Origin: Siniperca chuatsi
Lineage: Eukaryota; Chordata; Actinopteri; Centrarchiformes; Sinipercidae
DNA: 64,000 nt
Direction: 5' to 3'
Assembly (NCBI RefSeq): GCF_020085105.1
Contig: NC_058047.1
Span: forward strand, 19,650,001 to 19,714,000
Numbering within the stretch: the first letter of the stretch is position 1; each line of letters begins with the position of its first letter. A model generated the notes under the pieces. That model saw only the letters and a program-made list of their open reading frames with translations. It did not search any database and was not told the DNA's origin. The translations under genes were made by a program, and so were the position numbers. Positions 49,443-63,000 of this stretch are shown here, piece by piece.

Positions 49443-50536
49443 AAAACACACACTAACAACTAAAACAAGACAAATGATAAATAATGTCTTAGATTATACA
49501 AATAAGAGCATTTTCTCATATATTGAGCTTTTGATGACACATCAAACAGCTTCAGTGTCAGTTCACATTTTCACAACTCCACACTGCACCCTGCTGGTTA
49601 ACATAGGAACACAACACACACAATGAACTCAAAAATGTATTTCTTCATTTTTTCTTCTTGCTTAATCCTTGTCAGGGATTATTTTAGGAGATTTAGCATG
49701 TAAATGCAAATCACATCACAGATTGGTTATATTAAGATTCATTTCCTGTCTTTCCATTGTCTGTGAGTATTGCTGCTATAGTGCAGTGAGTGGAGTAGAG
49801 GTCTGAGGAGCTCATGTTGACACTTTCTCTGCATCACTGACAGAGAAAAAAGGAAAAACAAAAGAGGAGGAGGAGGCAGATGCACTGTGCATGTTACAAC
49901 AATAATATTTTCATTTTCCATTTCCTTCTCTTTTTGTGCTTCCTTAGTCTTTTCAAACGCCATGTGTGGATTATGTACGTAAATGTGCACATGACCAGTC
50001 TCTGTCAAAAGGACACGAACTTTACAACATCATTGTTAGTCACCAGCCTCTTCCGTGGTCAGCACAGCATCTCTGACTCATTTCACCCACTTACGCAACT
50101 ATATCTCTTTGTTATATAAAGAATCATTCTAAGAATTACATAAGAAGTATTGCAATTTTTGCCAGCAGCACTAACAAATCACCTCTGCTCCCTTTGATGA
50201 CCAAGATTCCTACATTTACATGAATAAAATAAGATTTACAAAATAAGATCTAATCTATCTCACTTCATGTGCATCATACCAACTGTTAGATGCTAATGAA
50301 TTACAATAGACACATGCATGCTCTACCACAACCTGGGAGTCCCTGGGAATCCCCTCCCCCCCAAGACGATTAATGTGACAGGAAAGCAGAATATTTTTTT
50401 TATCCTACATAAATGTTCCTCTATTCTTGACTTTGTTTGTGAATATGAATTTGGGTTCTTGTGTCCATCAGGATTCAAGCTCAGGGTTCTGCTGTAGAGT
50501 GAATGGGGGAGGGGGGGGGGGTGTTGTATATTATTG

Positions 50537-50613
50537 CACAGCTTTTAAAGCCCTCTGAGGCAAATGTGATTTGTGATTTTGGCTTGTATAAGTAAAACTG
50601 ACCTGACAGCCTT
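50537..50613 (+). repeat. Fragment resembling an L2-type 3' tail
   Basis: AAAGCCCTCTGAGGCAAATG, GTGATTTTGGCTTGTATAAG and TAAAACTGACCTGAC follow the order of a fish L2/SINE 3' end (CTTGAGGCG, GATTTGGCGCTATATAAATA, AAATTGA repeats). Confidence 0.55.
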
Positions 50614-50946
50614 GCAGTGGGTGTTACAAATCAGTCCGTCATCTGGGTTTTCTCTCATATGTATATCTCCAGATATATTGTAGGCCTATAATACGAAAGG
50701 TTTAAACATTTGTCAAAGTTATGTTATTACTATTGATAATGCACTAATGCAGTTTGAATTTGAAGTCGGCACTGCAATAACATGACTTTGACATAATAAA
50801 TGCAGACGTGATGTGCAGTTTGATGGGTTCTATAACTCAAGCAAGTTGATTTTCACACAGTATGCAAATGAGTTGCCTGGAAGGCAGGAAACAACCATCT
50901 AAAACACGAAAGTATGTTTCAGAAATGGCATCTGTCTATATCTGTT

Positions 50947-50947
<1 letters not shown>

Positions 50948-50996
<49 letters not shown>
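50948..50996. repeat. (TG)n microsatellite
   Basis: 49 bp of TG. Confidence 0.97.
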
Positions 50997-50998
<2 letters not shown>

Positions 50999-53302
50999 AT
51001 AGAGAGCATTTTGATGTATGCTGGTGAGATATGAGAGAAGAGAAGGAGCAATCAGAGAGCCAGGGGATACACTTGATCTGATGAATATTTCAGATGCGGT
51101 CCCAGTAAACTAAAAGCTGTGTGTGAGCTCTGTTGCTTCTATCCTCCTATTTTACTGTACACTTACAGGACACACACACTGATACATACACACACTCACA
51201 TACAAACAATATCATAGAAACATGCAGACATGAGTATTCACACACATACACACATAACATGAAAGCAGGTCAAGTATTGAGACAGACAGTCAGTCTTCCT
51301 CTCCAACTCCCAAGGCTTATTAATAAAGTGTGGGTCAACAGTCCTGTTGCAAACCTATAGTAAACACACACTTTTCAAGCCAACATACAGTTAAGTGATT
51401 TGTTTGACAAATTAAAGTCTGAGAATAATGATTCTGTATTAGATATGGCAATACTCTTACCTGAGTGCAGGATCCCTCCACAGGGAGAAAGAGAGTGACT
51501 CTCCACACAGTAGACTCGTCCACAAGCAGCTTTTCCCTTCTGTCTCAGTTTTGTCCGTTCTAACTTAACACATACTGTATTTGCTACTGAGAAGAATTAG
51601 GAATTAGAAATTTGGTTTTCTGTTCTTACAAATGATGTATTTATATAGAAGTATGTACAGTATAATTATGATCTGAGAAACAGTGAGTTGTCTAAGTATA
51701 TGTATGTGCATTGAAATCCTGTTTTTTATGCAATGTGTGTGTGTGTGTGCGTGTGTATGCATTCATCAGCCAGTTGCCTGAGACAAATTTCAATTTCATG
51801 CAAATATAATGTAAAATATTTTATTTTCTATAATATATATACCAAATGAGCTATATTATTTGACAGGCCTCTTAAAGCAAAAGCTGTACAATCCAGTTGC
51901 CATTCCACTTATGACCAGCAGATGGCAACGTAATCCCTCCCTTGGCTTTGCAGTGTCAAAAAGGGACATTACCTGAGAAAACAAACCTGCAAATGAAGCA
52001 CCTTATAGTCACTAACTTCTAGGCAGTAATATTAAGTCTGGTCACTGTTGCATGAAGCAGGCTAGTAATAGTGCTACGTTTTTATCTGATCAAATAAGAA
52101 GATACCGGATAGCAAATGAATAAGAACAGGTTTTGTCTCACATCTCAACCGAACTGCAGGATATTAATATTTAAATATTCAATTTCCTTTGTGCCTGATA
52201 ACCCTCTCCACCCTTCCTCCATTTCTCTCTCTCACCCACTACCTCACCATATCACCTACAACCTCCACCACCTCCCCCTGTACCCCAGCTCCCACTCCCC
52301 CCTCTCCATCCTTCTCTCTGTCAGATCCCACAGCAGACAGGAACTATAAAACAGTGAACTGAATTTCACTCAGCCAGTGAACAGTGGGAGCCAACGCGCC
52401 CACTGACTGTCCTCTACATGATAAAGGCTCAAGGCTCGGATTTATTGGGAGGTTGCAGCTCCTTTCATGTTTTATCACCATTTTGTGAAATGCCACACAG
52501 CTTATTTTCAGAAGGTTTAAAAAGGGGATATCAGATATCAGAAGGTCATGTGAACAGTCATAGCAAGTTTATGCTTGCGATTTAACCGATTAAACAATAA
52601 TATACTTTATACTTAATGAAAGCTCTATTCTAGTTCTACAGAGATAAAGAGTACAGTGCGTTTTTTGTTGTTTTGCTGTTTGCTTCTTTTCATTTGCTTC
52701 TGTCTCCAAACTCTCTGCAATGCCAATAATCCAATAATAATCCAAATTACTGTAAGAAGATAGGTAACATCTGTCTCAGTTTATGCTGCAGAGTGAGTGA
52801 AAACACAGAAATAGAGAAGTTGTTTTATTGGTTCAGCCCAGCACCAGAAGTGAACGAAGAACAGCCTGTGTTGAGGACATGAATAATTCAGTAATCCAGT
52901 TTTTCAAAAATATTTAACACATATAAATCCTGAAAGCAGGAGTCTGAAGTGGACAGAATTACATATCATACATCCTACAGGCTCCATGTAATGTATGACT
53001 GATGCGCTGAAATGCTAACTAGCAGGACCAGCCCGCTGTGCAGTGAGATATCTGCAATGACAGAAACACTGAGCCTAATAACATCCATTACTGCCATGCT
53101 GCCTGGCAAAGAAGGGCTGTACTCTCACTGTGTGTTTGTGTGTGTGTGTGTGTGTCTGACATCATCTGAAGCAGTGACACTCTTGAGAACGATATGTCAG
53201 CCTACCTCCTCCCACACATGCTCAGTTCTGTAAACACATGCATATGTCTACGCAGTTTCACACACACACTTAATTGCTGTTTTCAGACAGCTTTAAGATT
53301 CC

Positions 53303-53308
53303 TTTATT
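53303..53308 (-). terminator. colgalt1: Candidate polyadenylation signal of the colgalt gene
   Basis: A minus-strand AATAAA about 500 bases beyond the stop codon, the nearest such hexamer downstream on that strand. Confidence 0.4.
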
Positions 53309-53631
53309 CCTCGGCTGTCCATTAAAAAAAACTCTTTTTAAATAACAATAATCTTTTTAAACAATACAAACAAAATTGATTTGTAAGAATGTTTTTTTTT
53401 CTTCCATGTCCTGCAAATAATGTTAGCTGTCTTCCATGTGTTGCTTAAGTTTTCTCAGGCCTTAACCGTCTCCACATGCCCAGAGGAGGCACATGGGGAA
53501 AAAATAAAGCTTTTATCAAAGGCCTGCTGGCCCTCGTCCCATATTCTGCTCTTCTTCCTCTCCTCAGTGTCCCTTCATCAGGCAGCAGAGTAGACTGACA
53601 TCTTAACTCTGCTTTTATCCATTTGGACACC

Positions 53632-53638
53632 TGTGTGT

Positions 53639-53677
<39 letters not shown>
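53632..53677. repeat. (TG)n microsatellite in the colgalt 3' UTR
   Basis: 46 bp of TG with one TC interruption, about 130 bases beyond the stop codon of the minus-strand gene. Confidence 0.95.
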
Positions 53678-53681
<4 letters not shown>

Positions 53682-53809
53682 AATGTACAGTATGTCAGCT
53701 TGTAGTTCAAGTGTCTTTTCAAGTGTGTGTACACATGACATTCACTGTGTGTACACGGCATAGTAAACAGTAAACATGAGTCTTTCTCTCCAGGTCTCAG
53801 GTCTCTGTA

Positions 53810-54083
53810 TCAGAGTTCATCCCGTGAGGCTCGAGCTGCAGGAGGCGGTGAGTCTCCAGTGACGCTGTTCTGTGCCACAGGGCGGATGCTGCCCTGTTGG
53901 GCCGTCTTGCGGGCGTGCTGCCGGTCCCAGTCCGTGGCCACAGCCTCGTCGTCCCAGATGGTGGAGGTCTCCGTGTCGCTGATGTAGCCTGGCTCTCCGG
54001 TGTAGTGGGTGGGATAGATGAGCAGCGGCTCCACGGAGAAGGCCTTCAGGTCCCGTGGCTCAAAGTGAGACATGTACTCAGTG
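53810..54083 (-). CDS. colgalt1: colgalt last coding exon with RDEL retention signal
   Basis: 274 nt encoding [40 protein letters not shown] and a variable tail ending RDEL. It lies 3.7 kb from exon 11, the longest gap between coding exons seen in this gene. Confidence 0.96.
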
Positions 54084-57000
54084 CTGAGAAGGATGAGGGA
54101 CAGATGAGGGGGAAAGGGAAACAAAGAAGTATAAGAGATGTTATGGACACAGGGAGCAATATGATGGTGATTATGATAGTAATGATAATTGATCAATTAT
54201 TTCAGTCATAAGATGTTAGAAAAATTGCTATAACAATTTCCCAGAGCCCAAAGTGATGTCTTGAGCTGTCCAAAATGGTATAAAACCCAAGATATTCAGT
54301 TTACAGTAATAAAAAACAGTGAATGTAAGGCACGATTGCTTGATAAATGACACACTTACGTCAAGGAATTGACCGTTCATAGCAAATGGTTACACAGTTA
54401 GATTTGATGGAAAAGGCTCTGCTGTTTGAAGGACCTCTCAATGAATATGAGCAGCAGCAAGGAAGATTCTTGGAGAACTCTTAATAAACATAGATGAACA
54501 TTACATTTGAGTTAAATCAACACCAAAAATATAGCATATAAGGAGAAGGTTGGGGAGGTGGGGGGAGCAAACAGTGTTGGAATGAACGTATCAGGTTTTG
54601 ATGGTGCCATACACCTGCATAAATATGATTGGCTGTTACTAGTCAGCTGTTAGTCACAGTTGTGAATGAGCCTGTGATTGTGACAGCTGATGCCAGTTAG
54701 CTAATGCAAATGCAACTTCAGTTCTCGGCCGTGTTATGTGAGTGACTGATGTCACCAGGCTGAACTAACACTATGCTCCAATCAATTATAAAAATACTTG
54801 TCAGTTACTTTTCAACCAACTTACCAATTTGTCAACCAATTGTTTTTACAGTAATAATGATGAGGGATTAATCAGGAAGAAATCAGTCTCCCAATAGGAA
54901 GCTTCACACACTGGCAACCCCACATAGCAGCAAAGAGGCTGCTTCATGTTTTACTTCAGTGCCTATACAGTAAAAAATATTGAAATGTGATTAGAAATGT
55001 GATGTCAGCCACCAACATGATGACCAACTCACCCTGTCAGCCTGGCAGAAAGCCATCACACTGCTTTATAGAGGCTTTATACCAAAAGGAAGAGAAAGGA
55101 AGGCCAAACAAGGACAGAGTGCTCACTCATTGCTGTTTACATGACATTTTGCAACACTTCTGACACATCATATCATGTTAACTGGAAGTTCTGGTGTCCA
55201 TACTCAATATACTTTAATTTTACCACAGACAGCAAATTTACAGGATATCAAATAGGGGAACAGGATACTCTTTTCTACTGCAGTTTAGGCATAATAGGAA
55301 TGTTTTTATTACTAACAGTGGTGGAAGAATTCAGTCTTTAGATCCACTTAAGTAAAGTTGAAATTGGTTTAGATGGAGCTAATTGAACTAATTTATAGTG
55401 TTGAATAGTTTTATCTATAACAATACTTCATATTTTATATGCTGAAACACATGTTTTATAGGTGCTATTTAAGTTGAAAAGTAACTAATGTCTATAGCTG
55501 TCAGAGAATGAAAAGCACATTTTTTCTTCTGAAATGTAGCAGAATTAGAGCTGAAACCAATTATCATTTAATCAATCAACAAAGTTAATCAGCAACTATT
55601 CTGATAATTGTTTCAGTTATTTTTCAAGCAAAAAATGTCAAACACTGAATAAAGTTAAGTCCCTGCAGGGTGTTAATAATGAATGCCAGAAACAAACAGC
55701 TTTTCAAATGAGAGGATTTGATGCTTTTCTTTATGATAGTAAACTGAAGATATTTGGGTTTTGGACAGTTGGTCAGACAAAACAAGCAATTTGAAGACGT
55801 CACCTTGGGTTCTGGAATTTAAAATGGGCATTTTCCACTGTTTTCTTATGTTTTCTAGACCAAACGAGAAAATCATCAGCAGATTAATTAATAATGAAAA
55901 CAAAAGTGGGTTGCAAGTATTAAGTGCCAAAAAATGAAAATACTGGTACTCAAGTGCAAGCACCTCAAAATTGCATTTAAGTACAGCAGTTGAGTAAATG
56001 TACTGTAAAGGTATAAAATCGGAAAAACATTTAATCCCAGCAGCATCTTCATGTCATGTGAACTATCATCTCTATTGTGTCACACTATAAACAGCACAAA
56101 ACTCTGCTATCAGTCATCATCAACCTGCAGCAGGGTCAGAGGGAGGAATGAGGGCAGTTTGGGTGTGACACGTCAGCGAGGCGGAGTCACACTCGTGCAG
56201 ATAGAGGTCACCACAGAGTTCAAATCCCTGCTGTCCAATCGCCTGTTTAAAGCCTGTCAGCACTCCACGAGGACAGTGAAACCCTAGACCTTTAATAGAG
56301 CTCAAAGGAGCTGACCTGCTGCAACAAACACACACACACACGTAATTTTTTCACTGAGTTTACTGTCATGTATTTCTCTTGCTGCTGTTTATGTGTGTTT
56401 TTGAGCAAAAACTATGTTATAAAGAAAAAGGGAAAGGAGTCTCACCTTCCTCCCCCTAAATATCTGACATAATATCCACAATTTAAACAGAGCACCTAAT
56501 CCCCTGCTGTTAATTTACGTAATAAACACATTTTACATATTTTCCCTGCTGCCTTTCCGCATTTCTGTCCATATTTCCCATTTCTTAAACTTTTAAACAT
56601 ACTCAGCTTCTCTCACTGTTGAATACACACACAGTGTATTCACTAGTAATCTATACACTGCATACTGGACACACATCTCCATGTATTTATATAGTAACAC
56701 ACACACACTCACACAGTGTCCATCTCTACCCCACCCCCACGCTCAGGCCTCTATCAATGGGAATCCTGTCCCCTTCTCCAACCAGCAGGAAGAGCTACAC
56801 TGGCCCACATTCCTCAAAGAGAGAGAAGGAAGGGGGAGGAGAAGCGGGTGACAGGCAGGGTGTAGGTGTTCAAAACATTCTAGCCTGTTGAGGAGAGTGA
56901 GGGAATGTTAAAAGAAGTTTTAAAAAAAATAAGAGAGAAAAAGAAATGAAGGATGAGAGGAGAGGATAAGAGATAATTACTATACAGTAGGTCAGGAAAG

Positions 57001-60000
57001 GGCTGACTTGAAGAGTAAAAGGTAGAAAATGGGAAGGAGAGAGGAGGTGGCGGAGAGCAGGGCACAGCAGGAATCCCCAAGGAGAAAAGAAACAGAAAAG
57101 CAGGCATTGTGTGTCCTTTGCAAGGCACCGTACCCACTGAACCCCAAGAGCAATCCATGCCCTGTGTGTGAGGGAGCACAGAAGAAGAAGAAGGGGGTGG
57201 GGTGCTGGAAAGGGGAAAAAAAGAGTTGAGATAATCAGGGGGATGAGAGACGTAGAGACATATAAGGAACATAACTTGAAGTTGAACTGAACGGAGGTTG
57301 TGGTCTACTGCCAGAGAACAAACTAGAAAACTACACACTATCCCACAGTCTCAACCAGACACGAACATGCATGTTTTTGTCTATGTATAGATAATTACTA
57401 TACAGTAGGTCCTTTAGTATTTCTGCACTGGTTTATTGCCCTCAAGTCTGTTTTTGTGCATGCAAAGGATCCATGCATGCCTAAATACACTGTCTGTGTA
57501 CTTAGTTTATTTAGCTTTTACTTTTGCATCTGCATGTTTATTCTGAACGTGGATTACCTGATATGTTCTTATGTAAGAGTGCGATCATCTATTTGTGGTC
57601 CTCAGTAAATATTTGTCTGTCTGTTCATAAACCAGACCGTCTAAAAAGGGTCTTTCTGTCTGTGTTTGTGAACATTATACAGAAATACTTCTTTCTGTAG
57701 CTTTGTGGTTTTCTATAAATAAAACTCCATGCCTTTGTATCGAGTGTGCATGCTATTCCTATTATGTTAAGTGTATTGCATTTATACAGCACTGTCATTT
57801 TAAATCAATCAAGTAAATACTGACTTAGGGTGTTTGTTGAACATGACGGGCAGGAACTCGTCAACAGGCAGCATCCTTGTGAAGGGTTCGGCAGCCAGTA
57901 ACTTCCTGGCTCCTTGCTGTGACAGCGCATAGCCAAGTGTCCAGTAGGAGTAGTCAGCCTCAACCAGGTTGTTTACACCATCCACAGACTGCTCCGGCTG
58001 CTGCACCTGCATACGCTTACGCCCCACGTAGCTAGAGCAGAGACAGGAAGAGTGTGTTGACACATTCATTTGAAATAAATAAACTGTGAGGGTGTGTGTG
58101 GATGGCTGGGTGGGTGTTCTTACATGAGGTCCCAGTCCAGCTGGGCTTTGTCTATGTCATCCATTATGGCCTGGAGCCGTCGTTTAAACCTGGGCTCAAA
58201 CCTCACGTCGTCCTCTAAAACAAGAACACTCTGGAGACCACGCTCCAACACCTGTAGTCAGAGAGTACAAACACTCAAGTTAAAATGAAAGAATAACAGC
58301 TGTGGTTTTGCCAGACTGTCCCTCTCTTTTACATTATCCTGGTGATGATTGTGGTGTGCTTACTTATCTTATCTATAATATGCATTGCATAATTATGACA
58401 AGAAATGCAAACTAGAGGTAGGCAGACAGACAGAGAGACTCTCTGTTGAACCTCCTGAACCCAAGTATTTTAAATGCCCTGAAAAACAATTTCTGGTATT
58501 TAGCTTCTTACTATAAAGGGGCTAAATGACTGTACACCCACTTTTTTTTGTTTGCTCCATTTCCAGTTTTGTCTTTTAACTTCCGGTCGCTATCGCCAGC
58601 TACAGTAAACTCAAGTCAAAAAAGTCAATGTGACACATTCCCACTTCCAAGTTGGAGCAATTCCTTGTTGCTGAACCTCATAAGGTCAATAGAACATTAG
58701 CAAAACATGTGTGCTTCTTTAGTTTTCTGCCTTTACATGCATATTTATTTTCAGGCAACCCGTAACCTGGAGTCAGTTTGGTTTCCTGTTGAAGGACACT
58801 TCAGCAGGTTGGATCTGTGCTGTCATGAACCTTCTTCCCCATTTTAGTGCGTTACTCTTCTCTGCTCTCACCTGTATCCATATAGAGTGATGGCTGAGGA
58901 AGCAACCAATCTCCCCTCGGGTCAGGACTCGGCCAGAGTAAGGGTCCTTGTAGCGCGGCATCATCTCTATTCCCAACGCCTGCAGCTGGGACGTATTGAG
59001 AGCCCTGAGAGAGAGGGAGAAACGGGATGTAGGAATAGTTGTGGGAAAAAGAGGGAATTTCTTATAACTACACTTGTCATTATGCAGCTGAGTCTGTCAT
59101 CAGTGAAAACAGCTTTACTGCAAAACACAGCAAAGTCAGACTCAGCGAGTTGCAACAAGTAATACATTTTTCCAGACAAACAAAGGCTGGAAGATGGATT
59201 AGGATTACTTGCACATTCTCAACAGGGGATTAAAGTAAGCACTGAGGAGGGAAAGCAAGTCAAGCATATTGCTACAAACACCAAATCTCTGTTTAGACAG
59301 GATGTTTGGATATAAATGTCAGAAAAAGTAGCGACAGACGGGAGACAGAAAACTGGGCATCATCATCTTTTCTGATTCTGATTCTGATTCTTAGCTGACG
59401 TTCAGGAAGCACAGTTCAGATGTCTTAGGTGGAAAAATCTTTCTTTTGTTGTGATGCAGAATAAACTAAACTTCAAAAAGACTATCACAGAGAGTGTGAG
59501 GAGATTTCTTTCAGGATTAAATCAGCCTTCGGGTCAGTTTACCGAGTGAATGCAGGGCTGTGTGTTTGTGACCTACTTGCCGTCCACTGCGTCTGTCAGC
59601 GTGGCATGTAGACCCAGCGAAGCCATTGTTTTCAACATCCTGGTTCTTCTGTCCAGCCGACGCTTCAGGTTGATCAGGAAAATCTAAACATTTAAACAGA
59701 AAAAATTCATTTAAGTGAAAACATTTTCCTTTGCTATGAAACCTCATTCTGTAAGTATTCCTAATGTTTTTCTAGTATGTTTTTTTGCTCAGTGTCACTG
59801 TTTCTCTTTGTAGAATAAGAGATGCATAACGCAAAGAAACAGAGGACAGATAAAACAGAAGTTAGGGTCAGGAAGTAGAAGAACATGGAGACACAAGGAA
59901 AGGAGAGAAACCGCTAGAAAAACAGGAAGTACAAGTTGCTGATAAACAGTAAATATACAGAGAGACAAGTTGAAGAGCTCCTGTTCCTCCAGACAGAGCC

Positions 60001-63000
60001 AGCACACTCATAACTCACTTTATCAAAGCCTATTGTGTCCTGCAGTGATGGCGGAGAGTACAGGTGCTCAGAGGGCTCAATGTCGTGGTCAACTGTTGAC
60101 AGAGAGAAAAAGGAGGCGAAAGGTTATGACAGCAAAAACAGGATTAGAAAATGACTAAATTTCCTCTGGACTATGGTGGTTTATTTAATTTGGTTTATTT
60201 AAAATCTGAGATAAGAGCAGTGAAGGAGAGGGAGAGAAAGTGAGAGGGAGGTGGGGGGTTGAAAAAACAGAGAGAGACAGTACGGAGGAGCGGGATTAAA
60301 GCAAAGAGGGTTGACAGGATGCAATCAAGAAGGGTCGCGGAGGTCAAGAATTAGAAGAAGCAAACCTGAGAAGTGAAGTAATCAAGGAGTGACAGATAGT
60401 AAAGTCAAAACAGCTTGAAAGTGTGTGTGTGTGTGTGTGTACGTGTGTGTGTGTGTGTGAACTCACTCAAAGCCTCCGTGATGGTGTGTATGAAACTCTC
60501 GCTTTCATCTTCCACATTCTGCTGTGCTTTGAGAGGGACGGGCAGGAAACCGTAGTGTTCTCTGTTACACACGTACATTTGCACACCTGGAACACACACA
60601 CATTTACACAGGTCAGGATTCTGTAAATACAACCTCTTGCCCCAAACATTTCAAATAAACATGCAAATTAGACCATAGTCCTCATACCTCGTACCGCATG
60701 CACGAGTGTCACACTAGAGAGACTAGAGAGTCTGCATGCTACTAAAAAACCCATAAAAACTCCCACAACAAATAAACTGCTTGAAGTTCCTTAAAGTGTT
60801 ATTGTTATGCATGAAGCTTATCCAGTAAATGAAGGAGGGATATGCTTAGGGGACCTTTTTGCCATCTCTTTTTCATTGAAATAAATTGCTGATGCTCTAT
60901 GAGGGATCAAACACGCTATGTTGCAAGAAACTTATATTATCAAGACAAACAACTATATCAGTGTGTCTGTCCCCTCTTTTGTAGCATTAACAAAATGTGT
61001 TGCAATAACCTTCACTATTATTATTAAGAGGTCTCAATTTGTGAATATACTGTGTTTATTTAATTGTAAGAAACAGCCATCATTTTTACATAAAATATAA
61101 ATTGTTTTATTGCTAATGAATTCAACATTTTATTTGTAAGAAGACTGCACTCTTTCAAAAGTTAAATATTCTCACTTTAATGCTGTATATTTACATTACT
61201 TATTATATATAATATATATATTTACATATTTACATACAAATTTGTGAGATGGAAGAAACCATGTGTCTGTGAGTGTCTTTGTGTTTGCATATCTGTTAGT
61301 GTTTGTGTGAATGCTTTTATGTGTTTACTTTTCAGTTGGTTAATGCCACATACTCTTGTTGTCTATGAAATGGAAAACTTAATGGTTCTGTTTGTTCCCT
61401 ACGGATGATTACTCGCATCAAACACAGAAATCTACAAAAATGTTGTTGCACACTTACAAACAGTCCATTTTTCTCTGCTTTCACTCATCTGCCTTAATCT
61501 GACACATGTGCATAAAACCAATAAAAAGCCCTCAGTGATGTACATCAGTACGCACATGCAGATTAAAAACCAGTTCGCAATCGACTACTAATGACTCAGT
61601 GAAGTCACTGACAGTCCTCAGTTCATCAAAGCGAAGCTGTCATGTGAGATTTTCAGCCCTGCCACAAATGTAGTACTTGTGTTGCGAGTTGAGTTTTCAA
61701 ACTGACCTGCTTGACGTGCCGAGAAAGCAAACACCATGATGTCATCAAAAGCCCAGCTGTAGTCCGGGTGAGGAGGGTGGAAGGCCAGGTCTCTGCTGGA
61801 TTCACGACGCAGGTCTAATAAGAAGGTGCTGTGCACCATGGGAACAGGGAAACAGCCGAGCCGCTTCCACTCCCTGATCGGCTGGTAGTCTGGGGTTCGC
61901 TTATAGTAACCCTGACGGAGAGGAGGGTGATGAACACCAGGTTCAGGTAAGAAATCTAGCTGAGTGGATGAACAGATGTATGAACTGAAGTCCAAACTGT
62001 ACCTGTGGGGTGATGCCACACCAGAAGTTGGAGTAGAGCGAACGAGACTCTAACATGGGAGCCACCACGGTCAAGTTTTCAGCCATCAGCAGGTTCAGCA
62101 CACGGGGGTTGGTCAACAGGTTGTCACTGTCTACAAACTAAAGAGGGGACAGGGTCTGAGTGTACAAGTGGACTGAATCAGAGAGCTTGTGGTTTATTAA
62201 ACATATCCCTTGTATCTAATCAAAAATAACCTAAACTAAGAAAAAATTATTCTAATCAAGATGAGTGACATTCATTTACTCTTGTTTGGCTGCACCAGGA
62301 AATTCTTTAAACACAAATTACAAATATCACTATTAGATATATTTTTTGTCAGTTACAAATCTGAAAAATCACTTTATGTTCCCAGTTCTAAAACTAACTG
62401 ACGCATAGTGTTAGTTCAGGCAGAGCACTGACATCGTTTCAGCTGTTTCATTCATGCGTCACAATCACTGGCTCCTTTCGCCAGCTGTGTGGCAATCAGC
62501 TGACTAGTAATGTCCAATCATATTGATGCAGGTGTACAGCGTGGCCATTACAACCAGACACTTGTCACTATTACTCTGCTGATACGCTCATCCCAACGCT
62601 GTTTGCTCCCTCCACCTGCTCAATCTCCTCCTTATGTGCTACATGTTTGGTATTGTTTATTTACCTTTAATTAAAACGTATTGTTCATGTATGAGTTTAT
62701 TTACGGGGTATTAGTTCTATAAGCAGAGTCCATTTGCTTTAAATGGTTACTTGCTTGACGTGTCTCTGACTGAATTATTGCATATTTATCATAAGATAAA
62801 ATATTATCTTACTAGTATGTAGTCAGCCCATCGTTCCCTGGCAGCCTTCAGCGCCGCCTGTCTCAGCTTCATCACATGGTTGAACCTCGAAGGAGGCCAG
62901 TGCTTTGGACCCCACTCATCTGTGTAGGACCTGATACAGAGATAAAAGGTAGTTAATTGGTCTAAACCATCCTATTAGAAAACACTAGTGATGTGAGACA

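Larger units (their letters stand above)
46640..53302. other. Intergenic DNA between the candidate exon and the colgalt gene
   Basis: No gene is seen. It contains two long (TG)n arrays, a (CA)n array, two pieces of repeat B, an L2-like tail, and pyrimidine-rich low complexity at 46880-46935 and 52186-52325. Confidence 0.5.
54084..57824 (-). other. colgalt1: Last intron of the colgalt gene, rich in repeats
   Basis: It holds fragments of repeats A and B, including a nested pair at 55318-56012, and A/G-rich low complexity at 56810-57240. No exon-like segment matches the family. Confidence 0.75.

Noticed and set aside
53897..54211. 104-codon plus-strand ORF
   Set aside because: It is the antisense of the last colgalt exon.
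57029..57229. Plus-strand ORF with a CVLC...CPVC zinc-ribbon-like pattern
   Set aside because: It lies in a colgalt intron within purine-rich low complexity, is bounded by Lys/Glu-rich runs, and has no splice or promoter context.
56880..57338. 152-codon minus-strand ORF rich in Ser, Pro and Phe
   Set aside because: It comes from pyrimidine-rich low-complexity intronic DNA and has no relation to the colgalt exons around it.
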